From Selaginella moellendorffii (lineage: Eukaryota > Streptophyta > Lycopodiopsida > Selaginellales > Selaginellaceae): a stretch of 37,915 bases of DNA. The DNA lies in contig NW_003314415.1 in the NCBI RefSeq assembly GCF_000143415.4, positions 223,407 through 261,321 on the forward strand. Direction: 5' to 3'. Both the position numbers and the translations under genes were made by a program. Below the pieces are notes generated by a model, which was given only the letters and a program-made list of their open reading frames with translations, ran no database searches and was not told the origin of the DNA. Numbering within the stretch: the stretch's first letter is position 1; each line of letters starts with the position of its first letter. Of the stretch, positions 17,934 through 29,160 are shown one piece after another.

Positions 17934-18140
17934 TGGATCCTACTTGGTTCCTACTTCAGCTCCCTGTGATGTTATCCTCTAGTTCTCACAGTGAGACTAT
18001 GATCATCAAGACTGAGATAGAGTCTCACAAGTGTTGACGTTATATTGACAGAGGGGAGTCACCTTCTTCCAAGTTTTTCTCTCTACTTCTAGCCAGCGGG
18101 AACGAGGAAGCATACCGGAGACAATATACATTTCAAAGAA
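17934..18140. other. Kinase copy 2 downstream region, no gene seen
   Basis: 3' flank of kinase copy 2 (GTGATGTTATCCTCTAGTTCTCAC...). Nothing further is recognised before the topoisomerase remnant on the other strand. Confidence 0.4.
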
Positions 18141-19007
18141 TCAAGGGTCTTCGTCTGCACCACCATCAGCCTCACAAAATCTGAAGTTGGGTTCTACCTT
18201 CATTGCTCACGCTAATTTGGCCAGCAATGACTTATTAAATACCTGTGATCCAAATCTCCTGCCTCAGTAAAAGTACAAAGTGCCTGGTTACCTTCTCAAT
18301 GGGGATTTCATGTTGCTTGCACCAAGCGACTGTTATTCGAGGATCCATGTAGTTAATCTTTGACGTTCCCAGCGCCTGGAGGTTTGCCCTTTTTAACTTT
18401 CCCCAAGTCTGTTGCAAGTTCCTCACGCAGTGTCTACCAATAGCAAAGCGTCAGCCTCAAACAAACCATAAAGAAAAATGGACCTTTAACTCTGCAATCT
18501 TTGCCTCCAATCTTTCCATCTGAGCACTATGGCCCTTGGATACTGTCTGTTGATGATTACATGGAATTGTGACTTGTCAGCAAAGTGCTAACCAAACAGA
18601 ATGTTCTCTTACCTCCTTATTTGCTCAGGAGTATTCTGCAGTTTTCTTGTTAAGAGTCGCACCAAGCGTCTCCTTCAACTGTAACAAGTAAATTGTTAGA
18701 TCATTTTGGCCTTGACAAAGTAAAAGTCACCTACGTTTTCAAAGTATACGATGCATTATACGTTCAAAACACCTTCACTGTTAGACCTTGCATGTACTTC
18801 TTCAGATGGGCATTAAGATTAGAAGTATCTAACTTGTCAAAGAGGTCAGCCCCTTCCTTTTTCCCTGTGTAACAGATAGCTCATCTCAATGAGGAAACAC
18901 ACAAGTCACAACATACCTTTCTTAAAATTGTGTATAGCATCATATACCTCTTTGTTTACAACCACGAAGTTTTGGTACCTTGTGGAGTCTTTACCCAGAA
19001 AATCAAA
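18141..19007 (-). pseudogene. TOP1: DNA topoisomerase I (type IB) C-terminal gene fragment with introns, decayed
   Basis: Exons on the minus strand: 18917-19007 (FDFLGKDSTRYQNFVV), 18735-18864 (DLFDKLDTSNLNAHLKKY, then KVF-stop-TYNAS), a short exon near 18615-18678 (LNKKTAEYS-stop-ANKE), a linker exon near 18490-18600 (CNHQQTVSKGHSAQM), the active-site exon near 18290-18430 ([19 protein letters not shown], with the nucleophile Tyr) and a last exon 18141-18242 ([10 protein letters not shown]-stop-AMKVEPNFRF). Splice borders such as AAG|GTATGT and CAG| are present, so this is a genomic copy and not a retrocopy. Three stops sit where Arg, Arg and Trp are expected; the first is the active-site Arg of the KVFRTYNAS motif (human R590 by my recollection). 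The 5' two-thirds is absent, ending near a gypsy fragment. Confidence 0.87.
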
Positions 19008-19129
19008 CTGCAAATATGTGAACCATAGATCATAAAACAATGGTGATGTTAAAGAAGTTCCCAAAGCTTTTTGTAAACTTTTATGAGGACCTGTGGCATA
19101 ATCATGTCATATATCATCATTTAACTTTT

Positions 19130-19260
19130 TATAATTAATGCACACTTTCCATTTCCCTCCCTTCTTTAGTGTTACTATAACAAGTGACAACTAATTTGAA
19201 TTCTCCACTTCAAATATGAAGTCAGCTTTGATCAACTTCATTAGCTCAGCAAACTACTCT
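19130..19260 (-). mobile_element. Short gypsy RT fragment
   Basis: Minus-strand reading gives WFAELMKLIKADFIFEVEN, then LVIVTLKKGGKWKVCINYKK. This is the RT fingers region of a gypsy pol (compare S-P-I-V-V-x-K-K-x-G-x-x-R-x-C-x-D-Y-R). It is broken and isolated; it truncates the topoisomerase remnant on its 5' side. Confidence 0.75.
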
Positions 19261-19299
19261 TACATGGTGGCAATTGCCACTTCTTCCTAAATCAAGATT

Positions 19300-19340
19300 G
19301 TCAAGATTATAACCTTGAGTGTCAAGGTCATAATCTTGAC
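19300..19340. repeat. Near-perfect 19-bp hairpin, 3-nt loop
   Basis: GTCAAGATTATAACCTTGA (19300-19318), loop GTG, then an inverted copy at 19322-19340 with one mismatch. It lies in sequence next to the RT scrap. Function unknown. Confidence 0.8.
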
Positions 19341-20030
19341 TATTGTGCTTCATTCTCCCACGACTGAACAGAGCTTCTTCTCAAGGCTTTTATTGCTCCA
19401 TCATGTTGATTAGCTTTATTAGTGCTAGATTTCCTGTGAGTTTGCCCTTGAACTTGTTGAGTTGCTAATGGAATTTCTCATCATCATCATTTTCCTTGTC
19501 ATGCTCGTTCTCATTGTCCATTATTGTAGGCTGCTTTGGCTTGAGAGTGCAGATCTTGTTCAGAGCTCCGTGTTTTCTTTAGCGACCTGGTCGTTAATAC
19601 ATTGTGTCTCCACACATACTGTCCCCTAGAAGGATGTACCTTGAACACTCCTTTTGAGCTGCTGGATGTCACTCTGGATCTTGTTGAGCTTTGTGTCCAG
19701 GGGCTGGAAGACAACAGCGTTAATCATAGTCTGCACTCCAGAAAAATGCTGTGATGTCATTTAGGCTCATAAATGCACTAGCAACATTTCAATGACTTAT
19801 GAATAAGATCTTTGAGCCATACCTTGGCAAGTTTATTAGAATGCAGCTTGACAACTTTTACATATATAGCAATTGAGCAACTCATTTGGAAAAAGTACAA
19901 TAACATTTGTAAGACTAAATGAATCAAAAGATTGCCTAAATCTGGATAAATGTTAAATTGCAAGCATATGTTAGGATGAGACTTTCTACATAAACATAAA
20001 CATTGACAAGTATTTTATCACAATGATTCT
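19341..20030. other. No certain gene; short Gln/Lys-rich open stretch on the minus strand
   Basis: On the minus strand 19560-19740 reads INAVVFQPLDTKLNKIQSD then IQQLKRSVQ, a possible coiled coil, broken by stops. It may be the gag-side remnant of the adjacent element, but I cannot identify it. The remainder is AT-rich and shows nothing. Confidence 0.35.
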
Positions 20031-21840
20031 ATTCCAAAAGGGGAGTAGAGGATATATATTTCCCCTCTACTATGCTAGCTGACAACTTTAAGGACTTGAG
20101 TTAAGTTATCCACTTTTGGAGAAGCAAGCTAGAAGTATCATATATGAGGTGGAGAAATTCAAACACTACTTATGGGGAAGATATTTTGTGTTCTTCACAA
20201 ATAATGCTGCATTAAAGTACATTACAAACAAGCCAACATTTGTTAGGAAAATTTCCAGATGGATGATAGCTTTCGCAAAGTATAACTTTAAGTTTCACCA
20301 TGAGAAAAACACTTAAGCAAGATTGGTTAGAGCTTTGGATTATAAAATACCTCTGGAGCAAGAAGAGATCAATTTATGCCAAGAAGAAGATTATGAAGTC
20401 TTAACAATGAGTGTTGACATGGAAGAATATTGGAAAATTTACAATTTTTTGAGAATAGAGAGTTTTCTAGAAGGATATAAAGGCATTGAGAACTGGAAAA
20501 TTATACGTAAGTTAAAACCATTCACACTAATAGGTGATTAACTAATAACATGCTTTAGAGAGCATTTAGACAAAATGAACAAAAAGAGATCATAAAGCAG
20601 TGTCATGAAGGATATTATGGTGGACACTTCTCCCATAATTATACAATCAATAAGATTGTGAATATAGGATATTTTTGGCAAACATTATTCCAGGACGTAA
20701 GGGAATGATGCAAGTCATGTCACACTTGTTAGGCCATCAAAAGAAGAATCCTTCGACTAGGAAGTCTTCATCAAATTTTGCCAATAGGACTATTTAAGAA
20801 ATGGGGGATAGATTTTGTAGGACTAATTCCAATGGCATTAAGTCAAAAAAGATTTATCTTGGTGGCAACAAACCTTATTAAGTGGGTTGAAGCAATAATA
20901 ACTAAAAGCAAAGGTGCCACCACACCTGAATACAATTTTTATATTCACATCCTATTTATAAGGACTGTCTTTACAAATGTTACTTGGAAGCTGACAATGT
21001 GACTTTTGTGGTGGCTCTCAAGGCATGTGGTAGCCTGGGAGCTCTAGCAGCCAGGAAGAACATTGAGGTCGAGATCTAGTGGAGAGCCATTTGGTAAAAA
21101 ACTTCTAAAAAGCTAAATTTATTATTATTGAAAGAGATTTATATAACTTCATATCAAGGAAGTTGTGGTAAGCTTTCTTATCTAGAATATATGTATAAGG
21201 TTTGGTTACCTGTTAGAGATTGTCACTAACTAGGTCTCACACTTCTACAATGAGGTGGTTAAAACACTAATGAGGAAGCTGTCAATAAAACATTGGTAGT
21301 CAACATCATACTATCCATAAATTAATAGTGGTGGAGAGAACAAATGGTGTATTGTGCAACATTCTAGTAAAATTAACCATCGAGAAGAAGAAAGATTGGG
21401 ATAAATAGCTGTTGACAACATTATGGGCTTACAAAACTATATATAAAGTAACAACAAACTTCACTCCTTTCTAGGTAGTTTATAGGACAAAAGTTATGTT
21501 TCCAATTGAATTGAAGATCCCAACTCTACAACTAGCATTGAAGCATGGACTAAGTGACAATGAAGACTTGTAATTAAGGCCTATTTAGCTTGAGGGGATG
21601 GATGAGAATCAACGTCAAGCTCTTCAACATCTGAAAGCAATTCAACAACAAAGAAACCACAGATTTGATAAGAAATTTGTAAAGGCTTTTTAGGTTGGTG
21701 ATTTGGTTATGAAGTATGATAGTAAGATTGATAAAACATTCCTAAAAAAGTTTCGTTTATGATAGGATGACCTATATCAGATTGTTGAGGTCAACAATAA
21801 TGGATTATACTTACTAACAGATCTTGATGGAAAATAACAT
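20031..21840 (+). mobile_element. Decayed Ty3/gypsy fragment (family G3): RNase H and integrase
   Basis: 20116-20316 is the end of RNase H (FKHYLWGRYFVFFTNNAALK, then KISRWMIAFAKYNFKFHHEK). 20590-20730 has an HHCC-type integrase end (QCHEGYYGGHFS, CKSCHTC). 20778-21000 has the integrase core (KKWGIDFVGLIP, FILVATNLIKWVEA), with the first Asp present. 21480-21760 holds the integrase C-terminal domain (LKIPTLQLA, DENQRQALQHL, VGDLVMKYD). Many stops and an indel-rich middle show long decay. No LTR or target duplication is found. Confidence 0.82.
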
Positions 21841-22943
21841 GACACCTAAGTAAATGGATATAGGTTGAAAATGTCCCATATTCTACTATAAGACAACACT
21901 ACTATTGGGTTGTAAATAATTTGCATGGATTACAACCATATGGCTTGTTTGGGTGGGATTATATGATGGGAAATTTTTTTAGCTAAAAATGCCATATTCA
22001 AAGTCAAGGTGTACATATATACAAGGTATATATATACAAAATCATCCCTCTATACCTTTACCCTTACCACTTTACTATTCTACCACCACCTTTTCTTTAT
22101 GACCTAATATTTGAAGTCAAAATAAAAAACAAGTCCAATCAAACTTTCCTTTTTATATCCTATTACCCATCCACCTAACTTTATCACAAACCTTATCTTC
22201 CACCACTTTTATAAAATGATTTGGTATATAACTCTTATATTTAAGCATACCCTCCAACCTTGCAAAGTTTTCTACCACCATTTAAAAATATTTTTTTGTG
22301 TAATTTATATATTCAACAATGGTCATCTAAATTTACCACTTTTAATACACCAATATTTTATGAGATTAACAGCAAAACATAAAATATAATCCAAGGACTA
22401 TGTAAAGAAGAGCTTCATGACACCAAGGCATAAGAGCAGAGTGTAAAGTGATTCTAGCCTAACTTTTCTTTTCTAATTTTGCAATGTTCTTTCTTTAAGT
22501 CCTAAATATAAAAACTAAGAATTAATGGAAATCCTCTTCTTTTCTCTTTCTCTCAAGTCATAAAGCGAGTACCCATGAGACCTGTGTAGGGCTGCAGTGT
22601 TCCGAAATGTTGTCTTAGAGTCCTGTATGCTATTAGCCATTAGCTTTCGATATAACAACATCATAATAGTATGAAGAGAGGTTGAAGAGTTAGTGGGATC
22701 TTTATTGACTCCTTCACCAAAAAATTTACTCTCAATCATGTTGCTACTTTGTAAAATCCCTCTAAAGAATCATATAACAAGGATTTCCATATGTGGACAA
22801 TGCTTGGTGATCATGTAGAAAGCACCAATGGATCTTAGAGAGCATTTAATGGAGTATGAGATATGGATTATGGGGGAGATCATTTTGGTGAAGGATCATG
22901 GAAAAATGAAGTCTAGAGTTTTCTTTCCTCCTTTATCATCAAG
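21841..22943. other. AT-rich intergenic stretch
   Basis: About 1.1 kb, strongly AT-rich, with short TATATA and CTTTTC runs. A 74-codon minus-strand ORF at 22515-22739 (start MIESKFFGEGVNK) has no recognisable domain and ordinary AT-rich composition. I do not call it a gene. Confidence 0.5.
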
Positions 22944-22948
22944 TATGC

Positions 22949-23181
22949 TATTATAATCTAGCGCAAAAAAATAGAAATCTAACCATCCTAGATTATGCTA
23001 TGCCACCTTTTGAGATTTCTCACCACCCAACCATCCCTGAGCTACCTCAAAAGCTCCACTGTGCCACCGCTTCACTGTGAGCCCTAGGGTAGGTTAAGTC
23101 TCTAACCCTAACATGCCTTAATATACCCTTGAGCCTCCTTTTGACCGACATTGACCATGTGGTCAAAGCTGGTGCTTAACA
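22949..23181 (-). repeat. 3' LTR of the 22949-28965 element (233 bp)
   Basis: In element sense it starts TGTTAAGCACC and ends GATTATAATA. It shares CTCACCACCCAACCA, AGCCCTAGGGTA and CCCTAACATGCCTTAAT (plus-strand text) with the other LTR. Confidence 0.9.
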
Positions 23182-23399
23182 ATTTCCCCCCCCTAACAAA
23201 GTCCTTATCCCAAGGACAAGTTGTACCGGTGATCACCCTTTTTGGGGAACCTTGCTCAAGTTCTTGGTCCACCTTCCACAACTGTATACATCAAGGAGGC
23301 ATTAAGCCCGTCACTCTAAGATAGTACACTTTTCAACTAGCTAATATAAAATACTAGATGAATTTTCACCTTAGTTGGCAGCTGCACCTGATAAACCGC

Positions 23400-26300
23400 T
23401 TTAGCAATGTGCTCCAGCACTTCATATGGATCAATATATCAATGGGAAAGTTTATCACTCTTCCCTATCCGTAAAGGCACCAAGGTGTTCCACCGTTTAC
23501 TTGATGGAAAGATCATTTGCATAAAGATGAGATCACCCACCTTATATTCCCGGAATTAGCGATGCTTATTAGCAAATTTCTCCTTTCTATCTTGAGTTGC
23601 CTGCAAATTCTGTTTGCACACCACCAGAATCTCATCAAGTTCTGTGGCTAGATCAGTTGCCTCGGAATCAAGCTTATGTTAAATGTCTTACTCAAATGCA
23701 ATCTCAATTCCACCGTTGTTCGGGGATGCCTTCCAAACATGACAAAGTAAGGACTTAACTTAGTTCTATTGTGTTGGCTATTGTTGTAAGAAAATTGCAC
23801 TAATAGAAGATATAGATCCCATTGTCCTTGCCTTTGACCAATGCTACAATGTAACATATCTTCCACCACCTGATCACACGCTTAGTTTGCCCATTTATTT
23901 GAGGATGATCTCCACTTAAGAGTTTCAAAGTCACTTGTATAGCCTTTGCAAAGCTTTTCCAAAATCCACTATTGAACTTTGAATCTCGATCATTAATGAT
24001 GTCCTCCGCCAAACCAAAATCAGGAAAAACCTTCTCCAAATAAACCGTAGCCAAGTCTGAGGTAGTGACAGTCTTCTGAAGAGCCAAAAACTGCACATAC
24101 TTTGTCAACCGATCCACTATGACCTATACTTGCTCCTTTTGCCTTTGTGTTCATAGCAAACAAGTGATGAAGTCTATAAAGATACTACACCAATAGCTCT
24201 GAGGAATAGGTAAAGGTTGCAAAAGTCCCCCTGACTTCTCCCGTGTCACCTTAACCTGCTGACAGAGCTTGCATGATTTACAATACTTGAGGATATCAAC
24301 CTTTATATTCCTCCAATAAAATTTGCACTTAATCAACTCTTCCCCCCAAAATGACTGGCCTTTAGACGATCATAATAGTGGAATAAAACTTGAGTAATTA
24401 ATGCATCCATCTATGGCAAACATACACGGCCATTGTAGTAAAGAATCCCATCCACCAATGAGAAAAAGGCTTCTATTTGATCTCTCAAAGAGGTCACCTC
24501 AGTATTTTGAGCCTAAGCATGCTCAACCAACTGCCCAAACTTGCTAGCCACCTTACTCAAATGATGACAAAATCGTGTTTGTAACATCATCACATGACGA
24601 ACACGAGATAAAGCATCTGCCACCACATTTAATTTTCCCGGATGATGCTCAATAGAAAATTCCCCAAACTCCATAAGTTTGACCATCCAATGAGCTTGCC
24701 TAGTGTTCAACTCCTTTTGTGTGAAAAGATATACAAGCGGTTTGTGATATGTCAACACCACGAACACTACACCATAAAGATAGTGTTGCCACATCCGCAA
24801 AGCATGAACAATAGAGAGTAACTCTTGCTCATATGTGCAATAGCGTTGCTCCGTAGAATTCAAAGTATGACTCTCATATGCAATAGGTTGTCCTTCTTGC
24901 ATGAGAACTCCTCCCAGTGCATAACCACTCGCATTGCATGTCACTTCGTAAGGTTTTGATGGATCAATACTGCAAAGTATTAGAGTTTCACTTAACAATT
25001 GTTTCAGCGCCACAAAACTCTCCTCTTATGGCTTCTTCCACTCGAATGGCACATTCTTGCGTAACAATCACGTCAAAGGAATAGCCACCTTTGCAAAATT
25101 TTGCTGGAAACATCAGTAGTAACTAGCATACCAAGAAAACTATGCAACTCAGCCACTGTATTCGGTGTAGGCCAATTTTCCACCACAGCCACTTTCCTTG
25201 GATCCGTCTTAACACTCTTAGATGTCACAATATACCCTAAATATTCCCCCTCCAACTTTGCAAACTCACATTTGCTCTTCTTGTAGTGCACGTGGTTTTG
25301 ACCCTTTATCCTATGGTGATTTACCATAGGATAACACCACGAAGCGGAACCTAAACCCTCTATGTGCCACATGTCATATGCCACGTGTCACATGCCACAT
25401 GTCCATGCCACATGTCCATAGGAACCCGAGGTTCAGGGCCTTGGGCCACTGAACGAAGGAACAGTGCCAAACTCCCAAGCATGGAGCCAAGGAGTGATGG
25501 AACTGAACTACAGAGCAACTCCCAAGCATAAAGCCCAAGGAGCGAAGGGACAGGAGCCCGGAGCGACTTGGAATAGTCCTAGAGTAACCAGCATCCCAAT
25601 GCCAGGACCAGCACGCAAAATGAAGCCAAACGGAGTTTGGCGCTATTTCGGCATACCGGTGGCCTAACGTGAGGATATGGGTACTCCACCAACTAGCATA
25701 GAATGGAACTTGGGCTTAGACCCAAGCCGGACGTAGAACAAGGACAGGCATGCAAGCGGGAGCTAGACTATGCCTCAGGTTGGTCGGCCATGCCTGACCT
25801 ACCCACTATCCCTATTAAACATTTGGAACCCCCCAAAGCCCCCCCCCCCCCCCCCCCCTTGAGGAACACACGCTTTGGGCTTTCACCCCAAGCCTCCCTT
25901 AGTATCAGGAGTTAGTCTCTGGGACAAGCTCGAAACTTATTAAATATGGAATGTCCCTAGATTGTGAATTTGGACACGGGACGAACACCATTGTGTTCAA
26001 GCCGATCTCTACATTCCGTAAATGTGCCAAATGAACAAATCTGGACACTTTCCATAAATAACATTTGGGACCGAAATGAGACTAACACAAAGGGCATGAT
26101 AACGAGGGTGTTTGGCAAACACGGTAAGCTATCATCCAGCGATATTGAGGGACCAATCTCAATATGCGAGGGTTTTTGTCAATCCAGTGCAAGACAAAGC
26201 AAAAGAGAACTAAGAGCCAGGCCGAGTATGCTCAGCTAGTAATACATAGGAGTTCCTACCTTATGTCCATCTGGCTAAGTACAGGTGCTAAACCCAGTAA

Positions 26301-27185
26301 ACTAACACTTGAACAAGAGGGGCTGATAAAGGGAACCAGCAATACCGACCTCCTGCCATCGTGGCAGTAAGGTAAGAGTGTCCGTAAGGACTGGTCGACA
26401 GGTAACTTTCGATATCCGAAGTCACATGCACGACACTTCTTCACATAAAGTTTGTTGTCTCGGAGTAACAAAAAAACCTTGCACAAATGCACCTTATGCT
26501 CCTCTATATTCTTGTTGAGAATAAGAATATTGCCCAAGAAAATCTCCACAAACTCATGAAGATAATGCCCAAATACCTTCGTCATCAACTGAGTAAATGT
26601 GGCTAGTGCATTCGTCAAACTAAACGGCATAACTGTAAACTCAAAATGTTCAAAGCTTTTGTTCAATGCCGTCTTGAAGATAGATGCATCATCCATTGCA
26701 ATCCGATGATATCTACTCCTCAAATCAATCTTGGTAAACACTTGTGCTTCACCAAGTTTGTCTAAGATATCATCCACATGTGGCATCGGCATCTTATCCT
26801 TCACTGTCTTCTTGTTTAAAGCACGGTAGTCAATACACATCTTCATTGAACCGTCCTTCTTCTTCACAAGCAAGACCGGAGCACTAAACAATGACTTACT
26901 TGGCTAAATAAATCCAAAATCAAGTAACTCCTTGACTTGTTGTTGAACTTCTTGCTCCTCTGCATAATTTAACCGAAATGGATGCTAGTAAATTGGCTGC
27001 ATCCCTGGCTCCAATGTAATTTCATGCTCCACACCTCGTAATGAAGGCAACCCATGAGGAAGTTCAGATGGAAAAACATCAAAAAACTTGTCAAGTACAT
27101 CCCATATTGTTGCATCTCCCATACATGTGCCTTGGTCCCCCCAAGTCACGAACGAATAACAAGAAACTTGAAAGTGCTTTTCCAT
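23400..27185 (-). pseudogene. pol of the 22949-28965 element, inactive and split by an insertion
   Basis: From 27185 leftward: FFDVFPSELPHGLPSLRGVEHE, RT fingers ([20 protein letters not shown]), KIDLRSRYHRI, and FLGNILIL where Y/F-x-D-D is required. RT breaks at 26427 and resumes at 25287 (KSKCEFAKLEGEYLGYIV) after the family X insert. RNase H follows at 24513-25013 (GYALGGVLMQEGQPIAY, ending NVVADALSRV). The integrase HHCC end is at 24151-24336 (CKSCKLCQQ). The core is at 23800-24117 with INDRDSKF, but the expected Glu is Lys in INGQTKR. The C-terminal part has YKVGDLIFMQ near 23550. Both polymerase and strand transfer would be inactive. Confidence 0.9.
25293..26426. mobile_element. Family X LTR-like insertion (probable solo LTR) inside the older element
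   Basis: 1,134 bp beginning TGGTTTTGACC and ending GTCACA, flanked on both sides by TGCACG (25287-25292 and 26427-26432). TG...CA ends plus a target duplication and no coding sequence suggest a solo LTR. Inside are a 12-bp stem-loop at 25306-25334 (TTATCCTATGGT, 5-nt loop), imperfect 13-14-bp tandem repeats of TGCCACATGTCCA (25363-25418) and a run of 20 C (25839-25858). Relatives: 1589-2085 plus 7117-7516, and the end fragment at 28966-29160. The internal part of this family is not in the window. Confidence 0.8.
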
Positions 27186-27234
27186 TATGACAAGCCCGCT
27201 TCAAAGATGTAGTAGAGAGCATAATAACTAGTAG

Positions 27235-28381
27235 TTAAACTCCTTCTCCAAACCACACATCTTTAACGCCACTGTACTCTAGCGAGACATGTTTAATACT
27301 CCATTTTATCTCTAAATCCACCTTCACCAACCATGGCATCCCAAGAATGAGATCCACACGATGGATATCTACGAGATAAAAAGTCTCCACATGTGTGGTT
27401 TTGCCAACCAACACTTCCAGCCCCTTGACATAAGCATTGAAATGTTGAGTAGAAGTAGCTACACCTTCCACCGTATATGGAAGAACTCCTCGTGTGACTA
27501 GGCCATGCTCCACAACAAACTTTGCCGAAACAAAGTTGTCATCGCTCTCACTATCCAGTAAAATCTGCATTGGATTGCCACGGAACACGCCCTCCAGCAT
27601 TAAAGTTGATTCATGAGTATCCTCGAGCTCCATCTTGTTTCACACACAGTTGAGTTGACAAGCAACGATTGAAAATCTCTTCCTCCAACTGGAATGGTCG
27701 TTCTCGTCATCCTCACGCTGCAAAGTTTGCAACTTTTTAGTATTTGATTTACTATAAGTAGAAGATTGGCCATTCTTTTTGTCCTGTTGCTTGTTCTTCA
27801 ACTGTGGACAATCAGCCTTGTAGTATCCAAGTTCGCCGCAATGATAACAACCTTGTCTATAATTCTTGACAAAGAACTTCTGCTTCTTGGACCCCTTTGC
27901 ATCTAAAGTAGTCACCACCGACTTCAACTTGTGATGCTTGTTCCCATCCTTGTGTCCATAGTGATCATCACAACGACAATTCTCGACAGAAAGACTCCAC
28001 GAACACTTGTAAGACTTGTGCTTGTCATTGTCAAGTCAATGAGCCCCATCAAAGAGCTCTTCCAAACTCTTTGTAGGTTGAGAATGACGCAAGTGTTGCC
28101 ACATACTCTCACTATGAAGGCCATCAATGAAGTAGGACTTGTTCTGATCTAGATCCTTCGTTAGAACATGACTTACGAGCATTCTCTACGTCATAATGAG
28201 GGGCAAAACGTAAATGGAAAGCAGCCTCAAACTCATCTATGGTAAACACTGGTGGTTTCTTATCCGCAACACAAAACTCCTCAAGCCAATTCCACCATTG
28301 AAGACCTGCATCACGCAAAACCATTGGAATAGCCACTAAAGCCTCTGCATCTGAAGTTCCTCTAGCAGCCAAGAACTTCAT
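27235..28381 (-). pseudogene. gag and protease of the 22949-28965 element
   Basis: Gag core at 28124-28381 (LRDAGLQWWNWLEEFC, then FEAAFHLRFAPHY). A CCHC knuckle at 27640-27927 reads CYHCGELGYYKADC, with Lys/Gln-rich flanks. Protease at 27235-27633 has LLDSESDDNFVS where D-S/T-G is needed, so the active-site Gly is replaced by Glu; the second half (LILGMPWLVKVD) is intact. Gag is broken between 27927 and 28124. Confidence 0.88.
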
Positions 28382-28696
28382 ATTGGCTAGTCAAGTAAGA
28401 CACTTGTCCATACCACCATCACCGGAAAAGGTTGGAATCTTGAGTCGATCTACCAAAGAAGGCTTACTTGGAACACTACCATGTCCAGCCTCGAGTGCCT
28501 CAATATGCCCATGCATGGTATACATCATGCCATACATCTCGTTTTGCATCTCTTACTAATTTTGATTAAAGGCTCGCAATTTATGAACCACATCTTGAAT
28601 GGTCCAAATCTCCGCAGCTCTGTCGGCACAATCGTTGGCAACACCATCGACAATAGGATTCTAGTGTTTAGCATGGTCAGCCATCACAACCAACTT

Positions 28697-28708
28697 CTAT
28701 GATACCAA
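28697..28708 (-). other. Primer binding site of the 22949-28965 element
   Basis: Minus strand TTGGTATCATAG directly follows the 5' LTR and matches the initiator Met primer TGGTATCAGAG with one mismatch. Confidence 0.8.
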
Positions 28709-28965
28709 TATTATAATCCAATGTTATTATCGTTATAATCTGTCTTACAAAAAGATAGAGATCTAGCTGCCCTAGACTAAGCTACACCACCTCTTAAAGT
28801 TCCTCACCACCCAACCACCCTCGAGTTACCTCAAAATCTCCACTGCACTGCCGCTCCACTGTAAGCCCTAGGGTAAGTTAGGTCCCTTACCCTAACATGC
28901 CTTAATACACCCTTGAGCCTCCCTTTGACCAATGTTGATCATGTGGTCAAAACTGACACCTAACA
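28709..28965 (-). repeat. 5' LTR of the 22949-28965 element (257 bp)
   Basis: In element sense TGTTAGGTGTC to GATTATAATA. It pairs with 22949-23181 and has an extra ~24 bp near its inner end. Confidence 0.9.
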
Positions 28966-29160
28966 TATGCTCAGCAAGAAATACATAGGAGTTTCTACTT
29001 TATGTTCATTTGGCTAAATATAGATGCTAAGCCTAGTTTACTAACACTTGAATAAGAGTGACTAAAAAGAGAACCAATAATATTGATCTTTTGCCATCAT
29101 ACAGTAAGAAAAGAACATCTGAAAGGACTAGTTGATAGATAATTTTTTTATAGTCATATT
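28966..29160. mobile_element. Fragment of a family X repeat (copy Z)
   Basis: TATGCTCAGCAAGAAATACATAGGAG through AAGGACTAGTTGATAGATAA aligns with 26226-26406. Only this end is present. The left flank of the element at 22949 does not match the expected upstream part of the repeat, so the target was probably already a fragment. Confidence 0.7.

Larger units (their letters stand above)
22949..28965 (-). mobile_element. Complete but dead Ty3/gypsy retrotransposon (- strand)
   Basis: Bounded by LTRs at 22949-23181 and 28709-28965 and flanked by TATGC on both sides (22944-22948 and 28966-28970). Reading leftward: LTR, iMet-type primer site (TTGGTATCATAG, 28708-28697), gag, CCHC knuckle, protease, RT, RNase H, integrase, polypurine tract (GGGGGGGAAAT, about 23182-23193), LTR. 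It is interrupted inside RT by a later family X insertion (25293-26426). Catalytic residues are lost in protease, RT and integrase. The LTRs differ by many substitutions and a ~24-bp indel, so the element is old. Confidence 0.93.

Noticed and set aside
22515-22739. 74-codon minus-strand ORF in AT-rich DNA
   Set aside because: No recognisable domain, partner or conserved copy. This length is expected by chance.
22944-28970. Insertion of the 22949-28965 element into a complete family X repeat
   Set aside because: The right flank matches family X but the left flank does not, so only a fragment target can be supported.
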